A stretch of DNA of 64,000 bases, taken from NCBI GenBank assembly GCA_002027195.1, contig MWJO01000001.1:1-64000 (forward strand), in the 5' to 3' direction. Under the pieces are notes generated by a model. The model was not told the DNA's origin and ran no database searches. It worked only from the letters and a program-made list of their open reading frames with translations. Positions 52,508-59,792 of the stretch are shown piece after piece. Position 1 is the stretch's first letter; each line of letters starts with the position of its first letter. This DNA comes from Streptomyces sp. GKU 895 (GTDB taxonomy: Bacteria > Actinomycetota > Actinomycetes > Streptomycetales > Streptomycetaceae). A program made the translations under genes and the position numbers.

Positions 52508-53134
52508 ATGGGCGTGCCTGTACGCCGTACCGCGCAACCGTCCGCGCCATTAGGCGGGGGCGGCTGTCTCTTCGCGGCTGCCGCCGCGCTCCTCGCTCCG
52601 GCGCTGCTTCTGATGTGGGCTGACGGGAACGGCGCCGGTGCCCTGTTCCTGCTCCTGCTTCTCGCCGGTGCGGGCATCGCGCTCGGCAAGCGCCGGGCGC
52701 GCCAGGCCGCGGAGTTGCGGCACATCCGCATGCTGCAGTCCACCGAAGTGGCGCGCTACCACGCCATGAGTCCGCGCGATTTCGAGCACGCGATTGCATT
52801 CCTGTGCGAGCGCGATGGGTGCCTTGACGTCCGGGTTGCAGGAGGCGCCGGTGACCTCGGCGCCGACGTCCTCGCCACGACTGTCGACGGGCGACGCATC
52901 GTCATCCAGTGCAAGCGGTACGGCCCCACCACGAAGGTCGGCAGCCCCGATCTGCAGCGGTTCGGGGGCACTTGCTACAGCGTTCACGGCGCCCACGTCG
53001 CCGTGGTCGTCACGACCTCGGTCTTCACCAAGCCGGCTGCGCAGTATGCGGTCACCAACAACATTCGGCTGGTCGACGCGGCCGCACTCGCTGCCTGGGC
53101 AACCCACACCGGGCCGGCTCCCTGGATGATGTGA
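52508..53134 (+). CDS. Membrane-anchored Mrr-type restriction endonuclease
   Basis: The 208-aa protein has two N-terminal hydrophobic helices (GCLFAAAAALLAPALLLMWA and ALFLLLLLAGAGIALG), a short basic linker, and a restriction-endonuclease-like Mrr domain: SPRDFEHAIAFLCERDGCLD, GGAGDLGADVLATTVDGRRI, VIQCKRYGP, VGSPDLQRFGGTCYSVHGAH. The PD-(D/E)xK elements Asp in GADV and Q-x-K in IQCK are present. It would cleave foreign or modified DNA at the cytoplasmic membrane face. No methylase is adjacent, as expected for Mrr-type enzymes. ATG 52508 is chosen as the first start before the helices. Confidence 0.87.
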   Translation: MGVPVRRTAQPSAPLGGGGCLFAAAAALLAPALLLMWADGNGAGALFLLLLLAGAGIALGKRRARQAAELRHIRMLQSTEVARYHAMSPRDFEHAIAFLCERDGCLDVRVAGGAGDLGADVLATTVDGRRIVIQCKRYGPTTKVGSPDLQRFGGTCYSVHGAHVAVVVTTSVFTKPAAQYAVTNNIRLVDAAALAAWATHTGPAPWMM

Positions 53135-53353
53135 CCCCTTCCGGCGCCCGTCTGCTGCGGTAGAGGGCGGTGGGAACGGGGGCAATAGGCATGGCGGAAC
53201 GGCCTGGGGGCGGCCCTGCGAGGTGGGGGTGAGGCGGCGTCTTTTCGAGCTAGGGCTAGCTCTACGCGCGCGGGGCGGGGCGAAGGACAGAGGCACCGGT
53301 TCGGGCGGGGTTGGCGCTCGGCCCGAACCGGGTCTGTCCATCGGCCTGATGGT

Positions 53354-53557
53354 TCAGCGTTCTCGGTCGTGCGGTGGGCGTTCCCGGAATCTCCAGGTGG
53401 TGAACAGACCCATCCCGGTAACGCTGATGGTGGAGAGGGCGGTCGCGCCTGCGAGTGCATAGACCAACAGGGACAGTCCTGTCAGGCCTGCAAGGGCGGC
53501 CAGGTCCAGCAGCCGGCCGCGTGCGGGGCCTCGTTCTGTGGGCTCGTTTTCGTCCAT
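53354..53557 (-). CDS. Small membrane protein, 67 aa
   Basis: Two hydrophobic stretches (LLDLAALAGLTGLSLLVYAL and LSTISVTGMGLFTTW) lie between charged ends (MDENEPTERGPARGR, RERPPHDRER). Family unknown. It is convergent with the membrane-anchored endonuclease and divergent from the HTH/coiled-coil gene. The intervening 53135-53353 holds nothing recognisable. Confidence 0.6.
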   Translation of the reverse strand: MDENEPTERGPARGRLLDLAALAGLTGLSLLVYALAGATALSTISVTGMGLFTTWRFRERPPHDRER

Positions 53558-53755
53558 GTCGGCAGTTCAGCAGCCGGGGGAGCGGGTGGCGAGGAAAGGG
53601 AATTCGGGAGAACGAACCCGAACACGGCGCCTGCGACGCCGAACACGAGCGAATTCTGGCGAACAACGCAGGCGGTTCCGGGTTGTTCAGGAGAGTTCGG
53701 CGCACCGATGGCACACGCGCTTTAGCATGACTGCCACGTGGTGTGAGGGGGACTG

Positions 53756-54606
53756 TTGGCTATTCCGATCTCTGGCCCGACGGAATCGGCGGAAGAGGCG
53801 TACCAGGCAGAGCAGGCCGCTTTTGCCCGGGATCTGAAAGACCTGCAGCTGTCCTGCGACATCACCTACCGCCAGATCGGGGATCGCTCGCCGATCGTGT
53901 TGTCGCCTTCCGGGATCGCCGAGACCCTGCGTGGGAGGCGGCTGCCCAGCCGGGACTTCCTGAACGCCCTCGTCCGGGTCTTGTACGAAGTGCAGGACGA
54001 AAAGCCGGTCAGCCGTGAGGACCCCCGCCTGCGGCGATGGGAGGAACGGCGCACACGGGTGCTGCTGTTACGGGACAGAGCCCGGCAGTCGGGCGCGAGC
54101 GACCCCGACACAGGGCCGGGAGACTCGTTCCCCACGGACACCGGGTACGTTCCACCGCCGGACGGCGCGACGCTGCTGGAACTGGAATCCGCCAAGTCGG
54201 ATCTGCGGGACATCCTGAACAACCTGCAAGAACACGAACAGCGAGTGCGTACCGAGTTCCGCCAAGTCCTCGATGAGCAAGCTCGCGTGGCAGCGGAACT
54301 GAGCCGGCTCACCTCGCTCCTCGAACAGGAACGGGGCGACAAGGAGCGTCTCGAACGCGAGGTCGCCTCGCTGAAGCGGCAGCGCGCGGCACTGAGTAAA
54401 CAACTCACCGACCTGCGGCCCAGTTCGCGGAGATAGACGCGGATAAGGTCGCTCTGCTCAAGGAGGAGAGCGACCTCAACGACCGGCGCGCCGTGCTCAA
54501 CTTCGACTGGGCCCGCTACGAGGAATTGCTCCGTCACCGGGCGAACGCCGAAGTGAGTCGGCTGCGCGAACAGCTGGACAGGATGCGCTCAGACCCACCC
54601 GCTTGA
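53756..54606 (+). pseudogene. HTH-coiled-coil protein, frameshifted near the C-terminus
   Basis: TTG 53756, after AGGGGG, encodes an N-terminal XRE-like HTH of a Streptomyces type (LQLSCDITYRQIGDRSPIVL, SGIAETLRGRRLPSRDFLNA) and a linker, followed by a long coiled coil (about residues 130-283; QEHEQRVRTEFRQVLDEQAR, LEREVASLKRQRAALSKQLT). At about 54418 the frame changes: the coil continues one frame over (QFAEIDADKVALLKEESDLN, RYEELLRHRANAEVSRLREQ) to TGA 54604-54606. The first frame stops at 54436. Total natural length is about 283 aa. Function unknown. Confidence 0.72.
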
Positions 54607-54878
54607 ATCTCGACACCGCACCGCCAGTACGCGTCCTCCTGATCGATGACGCGGAGCCGCACGAACCGGGCGAGGGTGGTCGGCTTGCGCTTCTCGGTGA
54701 ACCGCAGCACTCCTGCCGACGCGGCCTCGACCGACGGGACCAGTTCCTGCTCCTGGCCGTCCTCCTTTGGCGATGCCGATGACCAGTGACACCGCATGCC
54801 GATGAGTTCTGGCGTCGGCTCATGCTTCGTGAGCGCGAGGACGTCGGGGAGTTCTGAACACCGCTGCGACGCGGTCAA
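54534..54878 (-). CDS. Possible unrecognised protein or fragment
   Basis: The middle of this frame (MRCHWSSASPKEDGQEQELV, AGVLRFTEKRKPTTLARFVR, VIDQEDAYWRCGVEIQ) has natural composition and reads like a small beta-rich domain. It begins with TTG overlapping the stop of the nucleotidyltransferase gene. The last 24 residues overlap the HTH/coiled-coil gene on the other strand, so the true end is uncertain. No family recognised. Confidence 0.35.
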   Translation of the reverse strand: MTASQRCSELPDVLALTKHEPTPELIGMRCHWSSASPKEDGQEQELVPSVEAASAGVLRFTEKRKPTTLARFVRLRVIDQEDAYWRCGVEIQAGGSERILSSCSRSRLTSAFAR

Positions 54879-55370
54879 AAGTGCGTGGCGATGCCGAAGG
54901 CACGGCGAAGTTGTGCCATGTCGTGCCGGTCGCGTTCCGTTGGTTCATATCCCTGATGGAAGTAGACCTGCTGCTCGGCGGACAAGCACGGGACGGGCCT
55001 GCCCTGGATGGTGCCCGTAACGAAGCAGGAGGAGGGATAGGCGAACAGACGATGCGGTTCGGGTGATGCCTGCACTGCTGAGCCGTCATCGCTGAAGACC
55101 AGCGGATGAAGGTCGATCTCCCGGCCGTCCGGAGCCTGCACGACGAATCGGATGGGCCTGCAGTTCAGGCTCTCCACGAAACCAGCTTCCGAGAGGGCTG
55201 CCAGCACGGCGGCCTCCTGGTCCTGTCGGTGCATCAAGTTCAGGTCGCGATGGTCTCGGGTCTGCTCGCCGATCAGAGCGTCGATCCCCCCACCCACCTC
55301 CGACCCAGACGTCGGCCTCCGTCCGCTGCAACAGGGCCAGGACGAACAACACGTCATCCGCTGTCATCAC
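54875..55370 (-). pseudogene. Aminoglycoside/lincosamide nucleotidyltransferase-like protein, frameshifted
   Basis: ATG 55370 gives TADDVLFVLALLQRTEADVW, VGGGWG. Then a run of six G (expected five) shifts the frame; IDALIGEQTRDHRDLNLMHR continues to HF at 54875. GGGWGIDAL-GEQTR-H-DL is the hallmark of AadB/LinB-type minimal nucleotidyltransferases, which adenylylate antibiotics. The expected D-L-D metal-binding pair reads D-L-N, so activity is doubtful even if the frame is restored. The start overlaps the HxlR stop (ATGATGA), so they share a transcript. Confidence 0.78.
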
Positions 55371-55771
55371 CTGGTGCGCTCAGTGCGGTCGTCGTACTCT
55401 TCGCGGGCGGTGATGACTTCTTCGATGTGCAGCACGGACCACTCCGTGAGCGCCTTCAGCGGTTCCCGTAGCGTCTGGCCGAGCGCGGTCAGCTCATACT
55501 CCACGTGCGGCGGCACCTCTGGGTAGACGGTCCGGCTGACCAGCCCGTCGCGTTCGAGGGTGCGCAGCGTCTGGGTGAGCATCTTCTCGCTCACGCCCGC
55601 CAGCGCCTGCCGGAGATGACCGAACCGGGAGGTCCCGTTCCGGCCGAGTTCACCCAGCACGAGGACCGCCCACTTGCTGCCGATCTGGTCGAGCAGGTCC
55701 CGCGACGGGCAGCCACGCTCGTACGGATCGAATGACGGCATGGGCCCGGTCACATTCTCAACAGCAGCCAT
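55367..55771 (-). CDS. HxlR-family transcriptional regulator
   Basis: The 134-aa HxlR protein has the conserved Cys in DPYERGCPSRDLLDQIGSKW, followed by FGHLRQALAGVSEKMLTQTL, RTLERDGLVSRTVYPEVPPH and VEYELTALGQTL. Proteins of this class control quinone or aldehyde stress genes. It is divergent from an NmrA/QorB-type reductase, which mirrors the QorR/QorB arrangement of Corynebacterium. ATG 55771 with GAGG 8 nt upstream is preferred over GTG 55780. The nucleotidyltransferase gene follows with overlapping stop/start. Confidence 0.9.
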   Translation of the reverse strand: MAAVENVTGPMPSFDPYERGCPSRDLLDQIGSKWAVLVLGELGRNGTSRFGHLRQALAGVSEKMLTQTLRTLERDGLVSRTVYPEVPPHVEYELTALGQTLREPLKALTEWSVLHIEEVITAREEYDDRTERTR

Positions 55772-55801
55772 ACGGCTCACCTCAATGCTTTCGCTGCGGT
55801 A

Positions 55802-55826
55802 AGTACCCTACCAAGAAGTGGCTACT
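55802..55826. promoter_or_regulatory. Likely HxlR operator
   Basis: AGTACCC and GGCTACT form an imperfect inverted repeat (AGTA-x-CC and GG-x-TACT) with 11 bp between. HxlR-type regulators are known to bind such GTAC/TACT dyads. It lies 31 bp upstream of the HxlR start, in the divergent promoter. Confidence 0.5.
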
Positions 55827-55915
55827 CCCCAACAGAGAGTGTCCAGGTCATTCTGTGTTTCATCCCGCGGCGGACGGACCGCGGCAGGCGTGCGAGGCAC
55901 GCGCGGAAGGAAGGA

Positions 55916-56788
55916 ATGACCATCATGTCGATCGTCGTCACCGGAGCCACCGGCCAGCTGGGCAGGCTCACCGTCGAGGCACTGCTGCGGCGCGGCATCC
56001 CGGCCGCGGACATCATCGCGACCGGCCGGGACATCGCCGGAATCAAGGATTTGGCCGACCGAGGCATCACGGTACGCCGCGCCGACTTCGCGGACACCGA
56101 CAGCCTGGCCGAGGCATTCACGGGGGCGGACAGGCTGCTGCTGATCTCGGCATCGGTCCCCGTGGGCGAGCGGGTCGCCAACCACCGCCGCGTGATCGAC
56201 GCCGCGGCATCCGCGGGCGTGTCGCTGGTGGCGTATACGAGCACGACGCACGCGGACACCGCCACCACCGTCATCGGTGCCACGCACGGCGAGACCGAGG
56301 CGTATCTGCGGGACCGTGGAATCCCCAGCGTGCTGCTGCGCAACGGCTGGTACCTGGAGAACTACACCAGCCAACTGCCGCAGATCCTGCAGAACGGCGC
56401 GGTCGTCGGCGCCGCCGGCGAGGGGCGGATCAGCGCCGCGTCCCGCGCCGACTACGCCGAGGCCGCAGCGGTCGTCCTCACCGCTGAAGGCCACACCGGC
56501 GCCGTGTACGAGCTCGGCGGCGACGAATCCTTCACCCTGACCGAGCTCGCCGCGGCGATATCTGCTGCGGCCGGAAAGCAGGTTACCTACGCTGACCTCC
56601 CGGTCGCCGACTTCGCCCAGGTACTGGCCTCCGCAGGCCTGCCCGCCGAGCTGGCGGAGGTCCTGGCTGACGCTGACCGCGGTATGAACCGCGGCGAGAT
56701 GTACACCGACTCTGGCGACTTGCGCCGCCTGATCGGCCGCCCGCCCGTGACCCTCGCCGAGGCACTCGCGGCCGCCCTGCACGACTGA
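55916..56788 (+). CDS. NmrA/QorB-type NAD(P)H oxidoreductase
   Basis: The 290-aa SDR-fold protein has TIMSIVVTGATGQLGRLTVE (the GxxGxxG of NmrA-type), VNHRRVIDAAASAGVSLVAY-like segment, SVLLRNGWYLENYTSQLPQI and VYELGGDESFTLTELAAAIS. It closely resembles quinone oxidoreductase 2 (QorB). It should reduce quinones with NAD(P)H in the cytoplasm. ATG 55916 (GGAAGG 5 nt upstream) is chosen; ATG 55925 is also possible. It is divergent from the HxlR regulator. Confidence 0.9.
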   Translation: MTIMSIVVTGATGQLGRLTVEALLRRGIPAADIIATGRDIAGIKDLADRGITVRRADFADTDSLAEAFTGADRLLLISASVPVGERVANHRRVIDAAASAGVSLVAYTSTTHADTATTVIGATHGETEAYLRDRGIPSVLLRNGWYLENYTSQLPQILQNGAVVGAAGEGRISAASRADYAEAAAVVLTAEGHTGAVYELGGDESFTLTELAAAISAAAGKQVTYADLPVADFAQVLASAGLPAELAEVLADADRGMNRGEMYTDSGDLRRLIGRPPVTLAEALAAALHD

Positions 56789-56829
56789 GGTTGAACTCGT
56801 GATGTGACCGGGCGGCTCAGGTGGGTCTC

Positions 56830-57235
56830 ACGACGGCCGTCGTCACGGCGGGGCCAGTGGGAGCCTGGAGCGGCGACCGGATTTGTAGCAGGTCAGCGCG
56901 GCGATGGAGATCCATCTGCGGGAGCGGCCGCGGACCCGCACCACCGGGGTCCGGCCGCGCTGTGACCAGTACTTCGCGTGCGGCGGCGTCATGGACAATC
57001 CGGCCTGGTCCCCGAAGGCGAGCCAGGCTCCACGGGCCGCCGCGAGTCTTCCGCGCAGGGCCACACCTCCTTGACCCACCCGGCCACCACCCCGTCGTCC
57101 CGCTCCATGGCCCGTCGGGCCGGGACCTGCCAGGGCCAGCCGTTACGCGACAGCGCCCAGCTCTGACGCCTCCCGGTATCGGGCTCACTCGGCGGGGTGA
57201 ACTTCTCGGCGTACGCGCGCAGTTGCTTTCATGCA
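56830..57235 (-). mobile_element. IS630-type transposase remnant
   Basis: Minus-strand ARGAWLAFGDQAGLSMTPPH, then KYWSQRGRTPVVRVRGRSRR and ISIAALTCYKSGRRSRL, matches the DDE core of IS630-like transposases (AWLxFxDEAG... RTW... RGxTPVVRV). The catalytic Asp/Glu pair of EDEAG reads GDQAG. N-terminal parts (ARRAMERDDGVVAGWVKEVW) are in other frames. It is dead; no ends identified. Confidence 0.65.
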
Positions 57236-57276
57236 TGCGGTTTTGAGCTGCTGCGCCGGGCCTAGACTCCGCGCTC

Positions 57277-58068
57277 ATGTCACTGTGGCTGCTCAACCAT
57301 TTCAGTACCTTCACGCTGGCCGTCATCACCGTCGGCGGGACGGTCGTGCTGGCCGTCGCCGGCAGTGTGCTGTTGCGGCGCAGATATCCCTCGCTGGCCC
57401 AAGGGGAACACAACGACATGGTCGGTGTGACGCTCGGGATGTTCGGCGCGATCTACGGCATCATCCTCGCGTTCGTGATCGTCACCCTGTGGACTCAGGT
57501 GGAGGAGACTCAGACCATCGTCGCCTCGGAGGCCACCGACACGGCGCTCATCGCCCGCGACGCCGCGGCGTTCCCGCCGCCGGTGCACGCCCGCCTCGAC
57601 TCCGCCCTGAGCGGCTACGTCCACGCGGTCGTCGAGGACCAGTGGCCCCGCATGCGCGAGGGGAACCCCAGCTACGGGGCGACCGAGACCCATCTGCGGG
57701 CCGCCTACCAGGCACTCCAGGCGTACGACCCGAAGGACGAACGGGAGCAGGTCTTCTACGAACAGGCCGTCGGTCACCTCGACGACGTGGCCACGCAGCG
57801 ACGTGCCCGTATCACCATGGCTCGCCAGGAACTGCCCGCACTGCTGCAGGTGTTGGCGTTCGGCGGCGCACTCGTCCTGATCCCGCTGACCTTCCTCTAC
57901 GGTCTACGGAAACGGCGCGTCCAGATGCTGTTCGTCGCCTCGGTCGCCGCGCTCGTCGGGTTCAGCCTGCTCCTGGTCGTCGTCCTGGACCGCCCCTTCG
58001 CCGGCGACCTCGACGTCAGCCCGACCCCGTACCGTGAGGGTGCGCTCGCCCAGTACTGGGTGAAGTGA
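57277..58068 (+). CDS. DUF4239 membrane protein
   Basis: The 263-aa protein has four transmembrane helices: FTLAVITVGGTVVLAVAGSV, GMFGAIYGIILAFVIVTLWT, VLAFGGALVLIPLTFLYGLR and MLFVASVAALVGFSLLLVVV. A soluble domain lies between helices 2 and 3 (ATDTALIARDAAAFPPPVHA). This is the DUF4239 (bestrophin-like) family; function unknown. ATG 57277 precedes the first helix. Confidence 0.85.
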   Translation: MSLWLLNHFSTFTLAVITVGGTVVLAVAGSVLLRRRYPSLAQGEHNDMVGVTLGMFGAIYGIILAFVIVTLWTQVEETQTIVASEATDTALIARDAAAFPPPVHARLDSALSGYVHAVVEDQWPRMREGNPSYGATETHLRAAYQALQAYDPKDEREQVFYEQAVGHLDDVATQRRARITMARQELPALLQVLAFGGALVLIPLTFLYGLRKRRVQMLFVASVAALVGFSLLLVVVLDRPFAGDLDVSPTPYREGALAQYWVK

Positions 58069-58605
58069 CGCGGTGACGGGGCGGGACGGTGGTCGGTGGG
58101 GTCTGTCGGGGAGCGGACAGCAGCGTGTCGGCGGTGTGGCTTCCTGTCTGTGTTGGCGGGCTGGTCATCCGTGCCTCTCATGACAGGGTGCGGAGTTGAG
58201 GGGTGGGGACGCGGCAAGATATCTCCAGTCCCGAGCTGGGCGCCGGGGCCTGTACGACCCACCCCCCATGGCCGCGAGTCCCTCACGATCTCCGTCCGGC
58301 CCATCACCTCGCACCGTATCCCGGACCACTGACAACGCGGCCGGTCCGAGGCTGAACGCAATGGAGTGCTGCCGCAGGGCTGGCAATTCCCGGTTGAGCC
58401 GGCCGCCCAGCTGGGCCTGTCCCGCACCCTTGCCAGGGAGGCGGTGGCGGCATGGGTGTCGAGTTGTCCGGCCCGCCCGAAGAGCACCCGGCTGCGAGAC
58501 CGCGTCATCCATGGCATCCATGCCCGCCCACATGCGCGACGCCAAGGACACCGACGCGGCCCGGCGGCTGAAGGCTGATCGTCGCACTGCCCACTGGTCG
58601 GCCTT
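58069..58605. other. 537-bp stretch, no gene recognised
   Basis: Frames on both strands are Arg/Pro/Ser-rich or lack family motifs. It lies between the convergent DUF4239 and nuclease genes. No strong hairpin was found. Confidence 0.4.
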
Positions 58606-59454
58606 TTACTTCTCGTCGAAGAGCAGGTCGTCGGCCGGGTGCGTCATGCGCAGGACGTTGCCGCTGGTGACCTCGACGAGAGTGTGCATGCCGGTGAAGC
58701 GCTCACCGGTGGACAGCACCGTCACGAGGTCCTCCTTGCCGGCGAGATAGGCGGGGAAGCAGGTGAGCGCCATGTTGAGCTTCAGGTAGTCCACCAGCCG
58801 CCGGAACAGCTTGGGCAGGATGACGGCGTCGTCGGTGATCGAGGACGGGCCGGTGATCTCCACTCCGGACGTGGTCTCGTCGTCCGGCCACAGTCCCTTG
58901 CCTGCCGCCTGGGCCTGCCGCGCCACCTGGGTCAGTTCGTCGCGCAGGTCCTTGAACAGGCTCCGGTAGAAGGTGGGATACACCAGTCCCGCCGACGCCA
59001 GGTGATGGTTGGCCGTCTTCTTCAGCTGGGTCACGCCGACGCTGATGTCCGTCCCGCTCGTTCCGGGAGGGGAGCCCCGGCCTACGAGGGCGATGACACG
59101 GCCGAAGACGTCGGCCCCTCGGGTGAGGATGTAGCCGGGTGTGCTGACGGGCGTCGAGGCGGTGACGGACTCGTCCGCGTCACGCTGCACGTCGGTGAAG
59201 CCGAGCCACTTGAGGAGTTCCTTCGCGGCGGCGTGTCCGTGCTGCAGTGGCTGGTGAGCCCCGTGGTAGTGGGTTTCGAGGGCGTCGATGCCCTCCAGTC
59301 GGAGCTTGGCGTGGCCGGTGCCGGTGAGCTGCACGGGGTTCTTGCCGCCGACGAGTGACCAGTCGTCCACGTTGTCGGCGAGGAAGTGGACGGTGTCTCC
59401 GTCGGGTTGGGTGTCCTTGAGATGGAACGAGCCTTGGATCAGGAGCATGGGCAT
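58606..59454 (-). CDS. SNase-like (thermonuclease-fold) nuclease
   Basis: This 282-aa protein resembles thermonuclease (SNase) homologues. It has GDTVHFLADNVDDWSLVGGK, LEGIDALETHYHGAHQPLQH (a diagnostic I-D-A-x-E-T-H), VFGRVIALVGRG, LVYPTFYRSLFKDLRDEL and QAQAAGKGLWPDDE. SNase-type nucleases carry D-G-D and R-x-x-x-x-D motifs; GDTVHFLADN and LRLEGIDALE provide them here. No signal peptide is evident, so it may act inside the cell. Start ATG 59454 or ATG 59448. Confidence 0.8.
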   Translation of the reverse strand: MPMLLIQGSFHLKDTQPDGDTVHFLADNVDDWSLVGGKNPVQLTGTGHAKLRLEGIDALETHYHGAHQPLQHGHAAAKELLKWLGFTDVQRDADESVTASTPVSTPGYILTRGADVFGRVIALVGRGSPPGTSGTDISVGVTQLKKTANHHLASAGLVYPTFYRSLFKDLRDELTQVARQAQAAGKGLWPDDETTSGVEITGPSSITDDAVILPKLFRRLVDYLKLNMALTCFPAYLAGKEDLVTVLSTGERFTGMHTLVEVTSGNVLRMTHPADDLLFDEK

Positions 59455-59736
59455 GGCGACTCCAGGAGGGGGACGTCGAGGGGGTGAGTCCTGTCCCTGG
59501 GGTGCTCGGACGACAGGTGAACAGGCGGTCGGTCACCCAGTCCTGGACGCTAGTGGCGGCCACTGGCATATGCATTTTTTACCGGCAAATGGGTTACCTG
59601 CCTGCCTAGCGGATGCCGACCGTAGCGGCCCGGGCCCAGAGCTGCAGTTGTGGTGGTCACGGGCGCCCCGCGCATGCAGGCGGGCTTCGTCTCGGTCCGC
59701 GCGGGAGCGTGATCGCGGTGCGAGGGGAGTCGGGCG

Positions 59737-59781
59737 GCGGCAACCCCGTGCCGGGTGTGCTGTTCGGCACGGGGTTGCCGC
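59737..59781 (-). terminator. Strong terminator downstream of the GH26 gene
   Basis: There are perfect 16-bp arms, GCGGCAACCCCGTGCC and GGCACGGGGTTGCCGC, with a 13-nt loop, directly beyond the minus-strand stop at 59793. Confidence 0.85.
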
Positions 59782-59792
59782 GTGGCGGTGTG

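Noticed and set aside
58069..58605. Gene in the stretch before the SNase-like nuclease
   Set aside because: Several open frames but none with recognisable sequence; composition matches shadow frames.
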